NCBI RefSeq assembly: GCF_000350225.1
Contig: NW_005179343.1
Location: 62,001-126,000, forward strand
DNA from: Chondrus crispus
Lineage: Eukaryota; Rhodophyta; Florideophyceae; Gigartinales; Gigartinaceae
Direction: 5' to 3'
DNA length: 64,000 nt
Made by a program: the position numbers and the translations under genes. The stretch's first letter is position 1; each line of letters opens with the position of its first letter. Under the pieces are notes generated by a model. The model was not told where the DNA came from. It did not search any database and saw only the letters and a program-made list of their open reading frames with translations. Of the stretch, positions 21,300-33,900 are shown one piece after another.

Positions 21300-21888
21300 T
21301 GTAGTAGAACGGGAAACGTGGTCACGTGCTAAAATAAGGGTCGTTCGTGCGTTCGTGTACTAGGTAGTTAGGGGAAAGTGGTAGATGCTTTCGGGCGACT
21401 ATAGAACTCGGGTGTGCTCGCGAACCACGGAAACTAGAAGCGAACGACGCGGTGCTCTCGACCCAGCGGGGCTAACACACAGCCAGCGAACCGTGCGCGC
21501 GAGCGGGGAAGTAACACGAGACGTTACCACGAGAGTCCTAGGGCGCGAGCTAGGAAACGAGAGAGCGTGAACGAGAAGAAATTAGTCGAGTGTTCTGCGC
21601 AAAACCAAGAACGAGAGTCGCGTCCTTGGTCCTTGGTTGCTTGTCCCCAAACACACCCTGCGCAAGCGCCAACGACACTATATACTGTACTAGATCGCGG
21701 TCGAGATGTAACGTCTAGAGCTCACGAGGCCGCGTCATAGTACACAAGGGTACAAGCGCGGTAGTAGGTCCACGCGTGCGCGTGTCGAAAGCGAGGAAGG
21801 CTGGTGTAAATGGGCTTCGTACTGTACGTCGTGGCACTTGAGTTATCTAGATACACGTGTACACGAGTAGCGCGAAAAGTGTACTACA
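21300..21888 (-). repeat. 5' LTR of the third Ty3-type element (589 bp)
   Basis: Minus strand: begins TGTAGTACACTTTTCG and ends CGTTCTACTACA, with inverse termini. A TATATA-like box (about 21680) lies in the expected place. It is immediately followed by the primer site. The flank at 21889 onward is copia gag. Confidence 0.7.
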
Positions 21889-24800
21889 GTGGCACGGGTT
21901 TATACCACATGCCCCATTCAGGCCCTCTCAAGACAGCACAAAAGCCGGTCAAAATGGGTTATACCGTTACGGCAAACCCAGGCTATGCAACAACTGTCAG
22001 GATCCCAACCATTTCATCAGGGATTGCCGCCAACCTCGCAACTAGATGCGAAATATCTCATCGCAAGTCAGGAGATATCGGAGGAGAAGCCATCAAATTG
22101 TTTTCGAACTCTGTCAACAAGTGGAGGACGCGCTGTTCTCTACAGACGAAGAAGACCCTTCTGCTGCCCTTACAGGAGAAAACTTCAAGCAGGAGGACTC
22201 AAAGTCGTCTGAGGATGAGACGCATGAACATCCCGATAAAGGAGGACAACTATTCAACGTTACTGGTTCTGAGAATCGGGGAATTGAATCAGTCCTTGAT
22301 CCAGAGGATTTTTGAGAAGAGGCAGTCTAATTTATCGTCGTAGTTTGAAGTCGAAAGAAAATGACCCTTACTACGGGACTGTCCTCAAGAAAAAACGGTC
22401 CCGGTACAACATCTCGCGTAGGTCAAGGATTTCCCATGACATACGAAGAAACCGGCGTCTCAGAAAATCCTCCAGCGATGCAATGAACAGTTATGTGTTA
22501 AACTCTCGCCGAGGTCTTTCACAGATGAGAATCAATTTGGATGAAGGCAGGAAAGACTGGCAGGGAGCTTGCATCGAAGCTGGAGCACAACACACTGTTA
22601 TCGGACTACTGCAAGCCAAAGCATACTGAAGATTTGTTGGACGTAAGTTCAAAATAAAAGCGAACTTCAACCAGTACAGATTCAGTGTTGATGTGCAGAA
22701 GTCAATCGGATCAATATCAACTCGATTACCGTTTCTCAAGAACGGATTTGTGCCAATTGAGATTGACGTAGTTAGAGCGAATGTACCATTTCTTTTGGGA
22801 TTGGATTTGCTCGATAAACTTCAACTATACTTGGATACGACAAGAAATGTACTAATCAGTTCTCCGGGAAACATTTCTGTCCCAGTCGTAAGGAAGTTTG
22901 GACATGTCTACCTGGAATGGAAACGGGAAGACGCAGTGCTATTCTCAGGAAGTGAACTGGTCAAACTTCATAGAGATTTTCGACACCCAACGGACGCGAA
23001 ACTTCTGAGGCCACCACAAAAGTCTTGAAAGAAATTTCTAAGTCATGCAATACCTATCAAAGGCTTGGATCACAACCAACTAGATTCAAGACCACGTTAC
23101 CCACACTGCAAGAAGTTAAGTTCGGTGAAGAAATATCAATGGATCTGATGTTCATTGAAGGAAAAGTAATTCTGCATTTTGTCGACACAGCAAATCGTTT
23201 CAGCTTGGCCGTATTCTTAGACTCTCAGAGTCACAATTACGGACGATCAGTTAACGGAATATGGCTTGATTTCCTTGAAGCGTGGTGCACTCTGTATACA
23301 AGATTCCCTAACCGCGTCAGAACTCATGCGGGATCCGTTTTCACTTCGCCTAGGTGGAAGGAAATGGCAGAAAGCGTTGGGATAGAACTTTGAATTTCAG
23401 GAGTCGAAGCTTACAACTCATTAGGCATTGGAGAAAGACTACACGCACCCCTCCGAAGAATTTATCGAAAGATAATATTCGATTTTCCTCAAATTGACCG
23501 CAACATTGCATTGAAACTGTCAATCAAAGCCATGAACGATACCAACGGAGATAACGCACTGGTTCCCTCACTAGTTGTATTCGGGATAATACCACGATTC
23601 CCAATCATTAGCTCAGATATACCCGCTCAGAAAGAAAGAATGCTTGCACTTTCGAAGTCACAAATGCAATTGAATGCTGTAGTGGGAGAGAGGCGCATTC
23701 TTGCTGCTCTCACTAAAATAATCCCAACTGCAACCGATTTCGTATTTGAATTAGGTCAAGAAGTACTTGTGTATCAAGAAAGAAGTAAAGAATGGATTGG
23801 ACTTGCTATCATCACAGGTATAAGGGACAAAATAGTTGATGTCAAGAGCAGCGACGGGCTATGGCATGAGACCATGAACATACAACAAGTTAAACCTTAT
23901 GTTCGAGAAAGCTCTGAACCAACAGACATGCTCTCACGGGACGAGTTCCTTACTACGATATTGCAGCCGTTTAAGTCTGTAAACAGACCCAAGCCATCCA
24001 TTTTTGATGTAGAACTCATTGAAGTGATCAAACCTGGTGACCCTAGATCGACCGATGAAAGATTCAGAGCCGCAAAGAAAATGGAGCTGAAAGGTTTGAT
24101 TGAAAAGGGAACTTGGAAGCTTTTCTGCAAGTCAGAAGTGCCTAAGAACACAAACATTCTAGGTGGTAGATTTGTACTAGCAATAAAGGATGAAAGCACT
24201 AAAGACGAAGTATGGAAAGCCCGTTTTGTAGTTCAGGGATACAGGGATAAGCTAAAAACGTCCCTTGTACACGATACTGCCACACCAAGGCAACACTCCA
24301 CACGAATTTTGATCGGATTGATAGCAATATTCGGATTTCGACTATTCTCAACAGATGTCACTCAAGCATACCTTCAAAGCGCAGAAGAACTTATGAGGGA
24401 TGTATACATCAAACCGACTGGAGAATTTGAACTGAAACAGGACAAGTTGCTAAAACCTTTGTACGGTCTTGCTAGCAGTGTCGATTACTGGGGCCGTACC
24501 ATTAGAAATCATATAAAGGAAGACCTGAACATGACCGGAACAACCTATGATGGAACATTTTTCTTCAAATGCGTGCGGGACAAGCTTGATGGCATGTGCA
24601 TTACCTACGTAGACGATGCCCTCCAAGCAGGTACCAAGGACTATTCAGATCTCGCCCACAAGACAGAAGAGAAGTTAAATTGTAAGGGAAGAGCTTACGA
24701 CAAGTTTAATTTCGTCGGAGTACAGGTTGAGGAAAAGGATTCCGAATATAAGATTCACCAAACTTCGTACATCCGCAAGATAGAGAAGCTCTTAAACACG

Positions 24801-25137
24801 GCCACGTACAAGTCATACAGATAAGTAAGAGCCAAATTAGCTTGGATTACGTGCACTAGACCAGATACTAGTTTCTCTATTGCACAAGCCGCCCAAGGTA
24901 CTGAATCACAATTTGCTACGGACCCCAAACTTCAAATCCGATACATCAACCGCACCATAAGACGACTCAAGAAAGAGCCATACCTACCATTAAGGTATCC
25001 CTAACTCGACGATAAACAGTTGCATATCAGAGTTTATTCAGATGCTTCGTGTGAAAACAACTTTGACGTCTCTTCTCAGCTTGGATACATCATATTTCTA
25101 TGTGATGGCAGCAATCTTTGCCAACCACTCTATTGAT
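21889..25137 (+). pseudogene. Ty1/copia gag-pol remnant (knuckle to RNase H)
   Basis: The order gag knuckle, protease, integrase, RT, RNase H is diagnostic of copia. Seen are CNNCQDPNHFIRDC (about 21996-22040), a protease site decayed to IEAGAQHTVIG (about 22575), a pre-integrase LHRDFRHPTDAKL (about 22965), an integrase core with HFVDTANRFS and RVRTHAGSVFTS (about 23180-23350), and RT with KARFVVQGYRD, FSTDVTQAYL and the catalytic TYVDDALQAG (about 24200-24630). RNase H follows with VYSDASCENNFDVSS (about 25030). Many frameshifts and stops are present. The frame runs into the LTR of chromovirus copy B at 25138, and its missing C-terminus is found inverted at 3949-4374. TTGAT at 25133-25137 is the target duplication. 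Confidence 0.85.
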
Positions 25138-26318
25138 TGTAGTGCAATGCGCCTGTCGGGCAGAGACCGCGGTCCGATGGTCCAGCAAAAACAACAACAG
25201 CAACAAAAAGAAGAACTGCGGATGGCACAGCGCTACGGAGTGTCCGACTCTCCCTTCTCCGTTTAAAAGAGCTTGCGACTCGTAGTAGCTCCGATCCCTG
25301 ATGGGGGGGGCACAGAGAAATAGCCCGGCCCGGGATCGATGTGGTAGAGACTTGCGAGGAGATCTGCTCGACGAGTGTGGGGTGGGGCGCGTACGTAGGT
25401 ACCCCGGTTCCACTGGGTTGTAAGGCCAATGCTCGTTGAGCTTCTTCGACACCTTGTAAGGCGACAAGGCCTTCGACGGGGGCGTCGCAACGCAGCCCGA
25501 CGGGATGAAATGAAAGTAGCAGCGCTACGTCAACCGTGCCGCCCCATGGCTCGAAACACCTACACCGGTTCGGTCGCAACCGACACCGATGGTACCAACA
25601 CTGGCTCGTAATACGACGGAGCCCTTCGAGGGAGACGTCGTTGCAACGGTCTCCGTCGGAAAATGGGTCACAGTAGCAGCGCTACGTCAACTGTGTCGCC
25701 CGATGGCTCGAAACACCTACACCGGTTCGGTCGCAACCGAGGCCGATGGCACCAACACAAGATAAGGGAAAAATAGGTAGAATTAGAGATAGAAAAGGAT
25801 AGGGAAATAAAAGAAGGAGAAAAGGGAACCCCGAGCGATAGAGGATGCCGTAGGCTTAGGTAAAAGGGAGCGTCTTGATAGAGACGGACTTCGACCAAGG
25901 CGACATTCAACTCCGGCAACTCGGGTTCGATTGGGAAATAAAGGGAAAAGGAAGGGGACCCCCGAGCGATAGAGGATGCCGTAGGCTTAGGTAAAAGGGG
26001 GCGTCTTGGTAGAGACGGACTTCGACCAAGGCGACATTCAACTCCGGCAACTCGGGTTGGTTTATTGACTTGTTCGGTCAAAGGGCTAAGTTATATAGAG
26101 CCCCGCCGGGGCGAGTACAGTAGGTCCCGGCTCTAGATTTTACATCTAATCTAGTGTCAGCAAAATTAATGCCAACTAATTAACTAAATAAAATAAAATA
26201 ATTAAAAATTAAAACTGTGCAATTATTCACACGTGTGTCCCTCAAACCCGGACTACTTTTCATATCCAAATGTTTTCCTTTCTTTTCACCCCCCTTTCCA
26301 GGTGCGTATTGCACTACA
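25138..26318 (-). repeat. 3' LTR at the left end of chromovirus copy B (1181 bp)
   Basis: Minus strand begins TGTAGTGCAATACGCACC (26318) and ends GGCGCATTGCACTACA (25138). It has two 131-bp units, like the LTR at 4375-5558. It is preceded on the minus strand by a purine tract AGAAGGGGGATA (about 26319-26330), the plus-strand primer site of a 3' LTR. It lies inside the copia RNase H. Confidence 0.9.
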
Positions 26319-26428
26319 TATCCCCCTTCTGAGCGCTCTCGCGCAGCGGCTTCACTCCCTTGCTTCCCAACTTCTTCCTTTTTCTCCCGACCATCGGTCG
26401 CCGCTCGCGTGAGAGTAAGACGATCTCC

Positions 26429-27088
26429 ATGTTTCCTTCATCGGATCCCACTGTCGGACATACCGCCGGCGGTCGCCTCGGTGTGGGCTTCTCACACACG
26501 CCTTCCATTCCTAGAGACCTTCCTTCCATACCCCGACTTCCCCCGAACACCAACGTTCCTGAACCGGTCTTTCATCCCGATCTCCATCCTTCATCAGCCC
26601 CTTGTCGATACCCCGCACTAGCCGAGCTCCAAGGTAAATCCATGCGCGACTATCCCTTACTGTACGCGGCCACTCCTTGGTTTTCCGCCATCGACGTGCG
26701 CCTCAGTCGCCAATTCGGCAACCAAGTTCCAACCCCTGACGTAGCTCCCATACGAGCCATAGATCCCGGCGCAGACGACGTTTGCCCCCGACTGTCTGCT
26801 CCAGATTCCCCTCTCCCTGCAGCCCCTGCCGCTGCTCCTCCTGCTGTCGATATCCCCTCTGCAGGGCATACCGAAACTCTGTCGGTTAGGGAAGCGTTGT
26901 CTTCCCCACCGTCCCCATCAATTCCCAAAAAGAGCGACGGAGCCATTGACATCTACTGCACATTGCTCCGCGCTCATGGCATCGAAAGTGAAGCTCTCCA
27001 AGGGGCTTCCCTCGATGATTTGCGAGTCCTTGCTCGAGTCGTTACCTCACTCCCAAAGGAAAAATCCTTGGTTGTACCGCCCCAATGA
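26429..27088 (+). CDS. Antisense ORF inside the chromovirus tail (219 aa), unknown
   Basis: The first ATG is at 26429, 110 bases inside the 3' LTR, and reads opposite to gag-pol. The product is rich in Pro, Ser and Ala, with a more ordered C-terminus (IDIYCTLLRAHGIESEAL, then DDLRVLARVVTSLP) that looks helical. There is no signal peptide, membrane segment or known motif. Its position, starting just inside the 3' LTR in antisense, parallels the H3-like frame of the other retroelement family at 47770. The copy A tail diverges right at its end (27083), so no second copy is available to test conservation. It could be chance. Confidence 0.35.
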   Translation: MFPSSDPTVGHTAGGRLGVGFSHTPSIPRDLPSIPRLPPNTNVPEPVFHPDLHPSSAPCRYPALAELQGKSMRDYPLLYAATPWFSAIDVRLSRQFGNQVPTPDVAPIRAIDPGADDVCPRLSAPDSPLPAAPAAAPPAVDIPSAGHTETLSVREALSSPPSPSIPKKSDGAIDIYCTLLRAHGIESEALQGASLDDLRVLARVVTSLPKEKSLVVPPQ

Positions 27089-27490
27089 CCTGCCGCTTAG
27101 AGCGACTTCCCGTGATCCGTTCTCGGATTATTACCCGTTTGGGGTGACATCTGGTTATTGACGTCATCCTGTAGCTTTTGGATAATAAAATGAATCACCT
27201 GCGTATCCCCCGTTACCTTCACTTTCCTCCTCTTTTCTTTCCGCGTACCGTTCGTTAGCGAAACGCGGAACGGTACATGCAGGTACACTCTTCCTCGAAT
27301 GTCGGGCTGATCCATTGTCCGGCTGAACTCCTCGTCGAGAGACCGATGTCCTCTTTGGAGTCTCCGACTCCGCCCGTTTCCTCGGACTTTTAATTTCCTC
27401 CTCTTTTTTTGTATGCGCCCCGCCTCTGCGGTCGCATCCCCATTCTGCCATTTCCTTCTCTTTTTCCTCGTCACATTTCCCTCCTCTTTT
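27083..27490 (-). repeat. Tail segment shared (inverted) with 16311-16558
   Basis: Partner of the copy A tail block. It carries an extra stretch of about 170 bases (about 27235-27400) holding an imperfect inverted repeat around CGTACCGTTCG...CGGAACGGTACATG. Confidence 0.7.
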
Positions 27491-30400
27491 TTTGTTGGCG
27501 CACCATCACCGCTGTCGCGTTCCTCTTTCCCGATGGTGCCGATCTTCCCTCTTATTGATAATCCGTTTTACTCCTCCCATGAGTTGCCCCAGGGGGTCCA
27601 ACAAATGACAGCGATCAAGACACAAACTTGTCCCTCCATGCGCGTTCTTCTCCGCACACATGTCGCCCATTTGATCAATACGCAGAGGCTACGCAGGCTC
27701 TCACATATCTTCTCCCATCCTTTTGAGCTTGCTATAGCTATGTAGCGCCTCTAAAATAGAAAGCGTTGTGTGGAGCTTCTTCAGTCTCCCTCAAATACTC
27801 TCAACGAGACCGGGTACGCGTTCGTCTACAGTATGACGCAGAATGTCGCGCCCCTGTGATTGAAACAATAGTGAGTAATAAATTTTCTCCTCGTTGTACT
27901 TGGTCTCCTGTCCACGACACTTCATCATGGTTACTGCGTAGGGCTGTGAGTTTAGTATTTCTTCGTCCCACGCCACCTTTTCCATCATCAGTTCATTCAC
28001 TCTCCGCCTGGTATCTTCCATCACGTAGGCACACACTTGGCGTAGCGACGCTCTCTGTTACTTTGTCATTAATTGCGAGCGACCGACGACGGGGACGCCC
28101 CCATTCGGCTTCATAACGGGATCTCATCTTAGAGGACTTCGAACGGGTCCCCCACGTAGTGGCTCTCCACTCGGCTTCCTTGGTCCTCGACCGCCTCATA
28201 TAATGTATCGTCGAATCGTAGTTTGAACCACTCTACAGTACGCGAACCTCCTCGTCCTGTGCGTTGGGCCTCAGCCCAATCCCTCGGAAGCCTTCAAGAT
28301 TGAATCACGCACCGGTGATCCTGTCAATGTTGCTCACTCGTCATTCCCCCATTTTCTACCTCGTTCCTATGAGGGCGGAAAACTGCCGTCCTCTTCGAGG
28401 ACTTCCATCCTTCCAAATGCGTCAATAAATAAAGTAAGAAATGGTATCGGGCAACCCCGCTGTCCGAGTATACGGGGCGTCGCCCCCTTATATATTTATG
28501 TCTTCTTGTATGACAGCGTCTTGCTGCACATGTTGCCCTCGTATCGGAGGGACCCTTTTTCCCGTCAAGAGTGGGGCTTCCCTCTTTCTCGCGACTGGGA
28601 ACGAGCTTGAAAAGCATCGTCCCTTCGAATTTCCCTTTAAGTGGGAAAACAATGGCGACTGCGTCACCAGCGCGACGATTGTGTTATTTGACCGTCCTTG
28701 TCTCTGCTCCTATACTGGGAAAAATTCCATTCGTGGTCGACCACGATCTCCGTGAGACAGGCCATTCGTGCGATGCCTCTACTGTCTTCGTGCGTTGCAT
28801 CCCGGTTCGGGTACATATCTAGTCCAAATAAAATTGAGCGTAGAGGCAGAACATGTCTCTCTGGTCCTCCATCGCGAGGGGGCTTGACAGTCGTCCTATA
28901 GTTGTGTCTTAGAGGGAGTTGGGGAATTTTGGTGATCTTGGGGAGCGTCGTCGCCCTTGCCAAGGCCACTCGCGACATCTTCGATCTTGGTACGTGGGGG
29001 ACGCGTCCCTTGCCCCAGGCTTGAACAACGACACTCTCCATCTCCTCCCTGTGTTTCGTTGTACTTCACTGCCTTCGCAAAAAAAACAGATAGAAGGAGG
29101 ACAGAAAGAAATAATAAAGTAGAAAGGTAGGGGAATAGGGAGGGGAATCAAAGAAAAGAGGATAAAAGGACATGGAAAGGAAAGGGGAGGGACCCTCACG
29201 GTTGGTCGCTCGGGGTAAAAAAAATTGACGTGAGCTGTGACATCGGCAGTCGTCATGACCGACGGACTGATCACCGTAATCGAGCTCGTCGAGCTACCCA
29301 TTCTCTCCGCTGGAGTCGTTCTCGCCGCAGTGGTCCTCTAGGGCGTGCGAGGAGGAGACTGGGGAGTGACTCTCCGTTACCTCATAAATGAAGAAAGCAA
29401 ATGCCGTTTCCCTTGTCTCTTGTTTACCTGTTTTTCTTTCCTTTGTTGCTGCCTCGAACGACGAAGTCTTTCATGAAAATATTCGCGGTCTGGCGCAGGA
29501 AGGGGCAGCCTTCCTAGGCGAGTGTGTGCGACAACTTACACGCGGTCTTCTTCGAAGTCTGCATGTCATGTGCTCGTGTGGGAGGACCCTCCCGCTCGTC
29601 GAGCGTCGGTCTCTCAGTTCGCCGATCGTAGTCACCGCCTTTGAAACGTTTCCAGCGGCGTCGTCGTTCTGTGTTGTGGTCAGCGTCGCGCGCGATGGTT
29701 GGTGACAGGGCTTCCGGACGGCCTCGGATACTTGTGCCGTTGGCTATAGCAAGCGACACCTCGTTCCCGTATGACCGACAAGTTCCGTACCTTCCCTTAA
29801 TTTTGATTAAAATTTCGAAGACTGACCAGTGTTCAATTTTCAACTTTCACCGCCCGTCCAGCAGCTCCCTGCCGGCATCCCCATTTTTTTGATTAAATCA
29901 TGCCCCACGAGGGCGTGTCACTGATCCAAGCGTCCCTTCACGTGTGCGCGGCGGCAACGCGTGATCGTATCCAAGGAGGTGTATTACCTCAGCCTGAGAC
30001 TACAGTAAATTTTTCCATTTCATGGCATGGCAGCGCACGCTGCTTCATTCATGTGAGGGGGTCCGATGCAGAATCGCCTAACTCATTCCAGTTTGGTTCT
30101 CTCATTTCCTGTGATCGCGATGCCAGCGACTATCGCTACTCTCTCTCTCCGCGGTGCGCTTCACATCGTCCATGTCCTCTTGATTCGTCTCGTTCACGTG
30201 CGCGTGCCCGCGCATTTCAACTGCCTCTTTTCCACACCTTCTCGTTCTTCCTGCTCGGGACAGCATTCCGACCGACTCGGCGTTATCCCTTTTGGCTCCC
30301 CCCCGAACTACGGGAGGTTGTCTTGTCGACAGGAATTTACCCTTTCTCGCTTCCGTGCGCGTCCTTTTGCGCGATACAAAACAAAAAAAAGAATTGACGA

Positions 30401-30966
30401 CAAAAGAATCAGACAAACGCTAGGCGTGGTATCGCACGATCGATCGCTGTACGTCAACGACGTTCCCATCAGGGCTTCTCTTCGACTCATTCTGGGCGTG
30501 GGCGACACCGGTGGTGTGTTGCCGGCCGTCCCAGTCTCTCGAACTCGACTTCACGCCTTTCTTAACGCCCTATGCCTCTCAATCGTCGGTGCCGTTCCCG
30601 GATCATTGTTAAAATTCACACAACCCTTCTGTGTTCCGCGTTTTTCCTCGCGACACTTGTCTCTCTGAACTTCCTTCACGTGATCCGTCCTCTCCTTCCT
30701 CGACTCGAGATACAGCGTGTAGCCTTAATCACGATCGGCGGTTCGCAGTCCCTTGTCGCCCTTGGGCGCCTGTCGTGTTCTTCTGACATTACGCACGATC
30801 CTTCCGGAATGACCGACCTAGGTGCTTCTCGGGAAGGGAAAACAAACATAAAAAAACAAAACAACCAAAAAAAACGAAACAGAATAGTTAAGAAGGTAAA
30901 AACATAGGAAACTGGTTGCGGCACGCGTCTTCTTTTCGCTTTCCATCATCACATTGCGTATGGAGC

Positions 30967-33900
30967 TCATCCTGGTCTCGCGCGTGCGACTTGCGGCGGG
31001 AGGGGCAGTTTCTTTCTCCGGAAATACGTGACGGCCTCGCTGCGGGGTAATTGCTCAATGGGCTCCCACGTGGCGTCCTCGGGCGTATAGCCGTACCATT
31101 CCACCTTGAGAATCAAATTACCATTTTGATAATCGTGGTCGGCGACCCGATCGATTACGTATTCCGTATTTTCCGTTTCCTCTCCTTTCTCTGAACTGTG
31201 CCCTTCCCCCTCCTGAAGATCTTCCAACTCGTCCTCTTCTCTAGACTTTCCGAAATGGCGTAGGTCCGGAGATGTCTCCGCTGTCGGCGCTTGACTAATT
31301 AGATTGTCCTGGTCCCCTGACGTAGGCGCACGGGTGTGAGGACATTCCTCGTCCTCCATTACTTCTCCTTCTTCGTTGATCTTCGGCGCTCCCAGGAACT
31401 GTAGCGCTTGACGTAGGCCAGTTATCGGCGCGTAGTCCATCGGGCTTGGGGCTAACTCCACCCTGTCTCGCGATACGCGTTCCTCCTGATCGCCAATGGC
31501 AATGACTACCGTATGTTGATCCGATCTTTTAACCTGATAAGGTCCTGTAGCGACTTGTGCCAGCTTGTGTTTCGGTTCGCTAGCTGTGCCCTGCTCCTTC
31601 CGGAGGAACACGTAGGACCCCGGTGGGATCTCATATTGCGGTTTGCGAAGGCGTGCGTCGAAATTTCGCTTGTACCGGGCTTGTTTCTTCCGCAAACTCC
31701 TATCGGCGCCTCGCATTAGGCTCTCCAACCACGACTGCCATTTCAGGTAGTATGCTCGTGACGAGCTGAAATTATCCAATGTTAGTTGCGGTTGTAACGC
31801 AATGTTTCTCGGCGCCCGAGCCAACACCAGCTCGAAGGGCGCAATGTTCGTAGTTCGATGAACTTGTGTGTTGTAGGCGAACGTCACAGCGTCGCTAAAT
31901 GAGTCCCAGTCCTTGGGGTGCTCTCCAACGTATTTTCGCAACGCGGAAGTCAGCGTGCGGTTAAATCTCTCAACTTGGCCGTTGGATTGCGGGTGGTACG
32001 TAGTCGTGAACACATTGCGGATGCCGAGAATTCGACAGACGTTCTGAAAGAACCGGGCCGTGAACTGTGTTCCATTGTCGGACAGCAGCTTGACCGGCGG
32101 TCCGTACACGAATACCCAATGGTGAACGAAGGCTTGTGCGATGTGCGCAGCTGATATCTTCTTCAACGGTACGGTTCGTACCAGTTTCGAGTATCGATCG
32201 CTGATCACGAGAATATACCGATTTCCTCGCTTAGTTGTAATTAGCTCGCCGAGGATGTCGATGGCGACAAATTCCAGCGGCGCTTTGGGCGTGAACAGCT
32301 TCATTTCATTCGTGTTTTTTCTTAACTTCACCCTTTCCCGCGCACATGCGGCGCAATTCTTCGCGACTGCATAGCAGTCTAGGGCCATCGTAGGCCAACA
32401 AAATACCTTCTCAAAGTCTTGTAAAGTTTCCTGCCTCGCGGGTGTCCTGCCAATTTTGCGTAGTGGCTCAACCCTAGGACGCGGTCTCTTAACGATTGTG
32501 GTATTACCACTTGTACAAACTCTGCCGCGGTACGGCATAGAGTTCCTGCGAGTTCCTTGGTCTCCGTGCTGAACGTTCTCACCTTTCCGGCGTCCATTTC
32601 TTCCTTGATGCGGTTGCAGAAGGGGTCGACGGCTTGCTCGCGAATGAGCCCCTCCGGAGTGACAGCTTGGAATTGATCGAGGCGATCAGGGGCGGTCCCC
32701 CCCTCAAGAGCGAGGATGTCGTCTGCCGCGTCAATACTTTCCTCGTCCTCCACTGTACCCTCGGCCGGTTCGGCCATAAAGCAAGGGATTTCGTCGTCGA
32801 TTTCGTCGACGGTTTCTCCTGCAGTTCGCAACCTTGACAAAGCGTCCGCCTGGCTGTTAGCCTTTCCCTTTTTGTACTTGATTTCAAAATCGAATTCCGA
32901 GAGGCGTAGCCTCCATCGGATTAATCTCCCGCTGGGGTCGGTTACGTTCATCAACCACCTCAATGAGGCATGGTCGGTATGCACGACGAAGTGCTCGCCA
33001 TATAGATATGGTCTTAAAGTCTGTACGGCCCAAATTACCGCTACACATTCTTTTTCTGATACAGAATAGTTTCTCTCGGCTGCGGCTAACGTTCTTGAAA
33101 AGAACCCGATGGGTTTGCGTTGCGCATCCGGGTGTGTTTGAAATAGTGCAGCGCCTATTTGGTAGTCGCTTGCATCGGTATCTACCGAGTAGGGTAGGTC
33201 CTTCTTCGGCAGCGCCAACACCGGCGGTGCCAAGATGGCGTCCTTGAGCTTATGAAAAGCTTTCTTGCACGGTTCGTCGAATCCTTCCAACTGGACCGGT
33301 TGTCCTTTCTTCAACAGTTGATTGAGCGGATGTGCGATTTTCGCATAATGCGGAACGAATCTGCGGTAGACATTACAAAGTCCCAAGAAGCTCCTGAGCT
33401 GGGTCTGCGTTTGAGGGTACCTCACTTGTTCCAATGCCACGGTTCGCGCATCGTCCACTTCCAATGTACCTGGCCGAACGACATGGCCCAGGTACTTGAT
33501 CTTTTCGACGAAAAATTCACACTTGCGAAGCTTGAGCTTCACACCTGCCTTCTCCAATACAGAAAGTATTTCATCCACGTGCACGATATGCTCCTCCCAC
33601 GACTTGCTAAAAATTATTATGTCGTCCAGATACACCAAACAGCACTTCCAACGGAACGGAGAGAGCAGGATATCCATTGCTCTCTGAAACGTCGCTGGCG
33701 CGTTAGTTAGCCCGAAGGGCATTCTTGAGAAGCGATACAGTCCTGAGTGACACGAAAATGCGGTCTTGTCGCGGTCGCGCTCAGGGATAGGCATCTGCCA
33801 ATATCCCGAGATCGCGTCCAACGCGGAGAAAACCTTGGTGTCACCAAGCGAGTCCAGGCACTCATCCATGCGCGGTAAGGGGTACCTGTCCTTCACCGTC

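Larger units (their letters stand above)
17337..21888 (-). mobile_element. Third Ty3-type retrotransposon, truncated in integrase and internally deleted
   Basis: On the minus strand: 5' LTR (21888 to 21300), primer site, gag, pol. It breaks off in the integrase zinc-binding domain at about 17337, so the integrase core and 3' LTR are missing. It is inserted in the gag zinc-knuckle region of the copia element: sequence right of 21888 is copia. It shares the primer-site sequence with chromovirus copies A and B but differs from them in gag and LTR. Confidence 0.8.
26319..30966 (-). other. Long post-pol tail next to the 3' LTR
   Basis: About 4.6 kb between the pol stop and the purine tract. It contains the antisense frame at 26429-27088 and a segment homologous to the tail of copy A (27083-27490). 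Nothing else is recognisable; other open frames here are short and show no domain. Confidence 0.5.

Noticed and set aside
30066..30668. 200-codon open frame in the tail of copy B
   Set aside because: Low-complexity Arg/Ser/Leu product with no domain and no match in the copy A tail.
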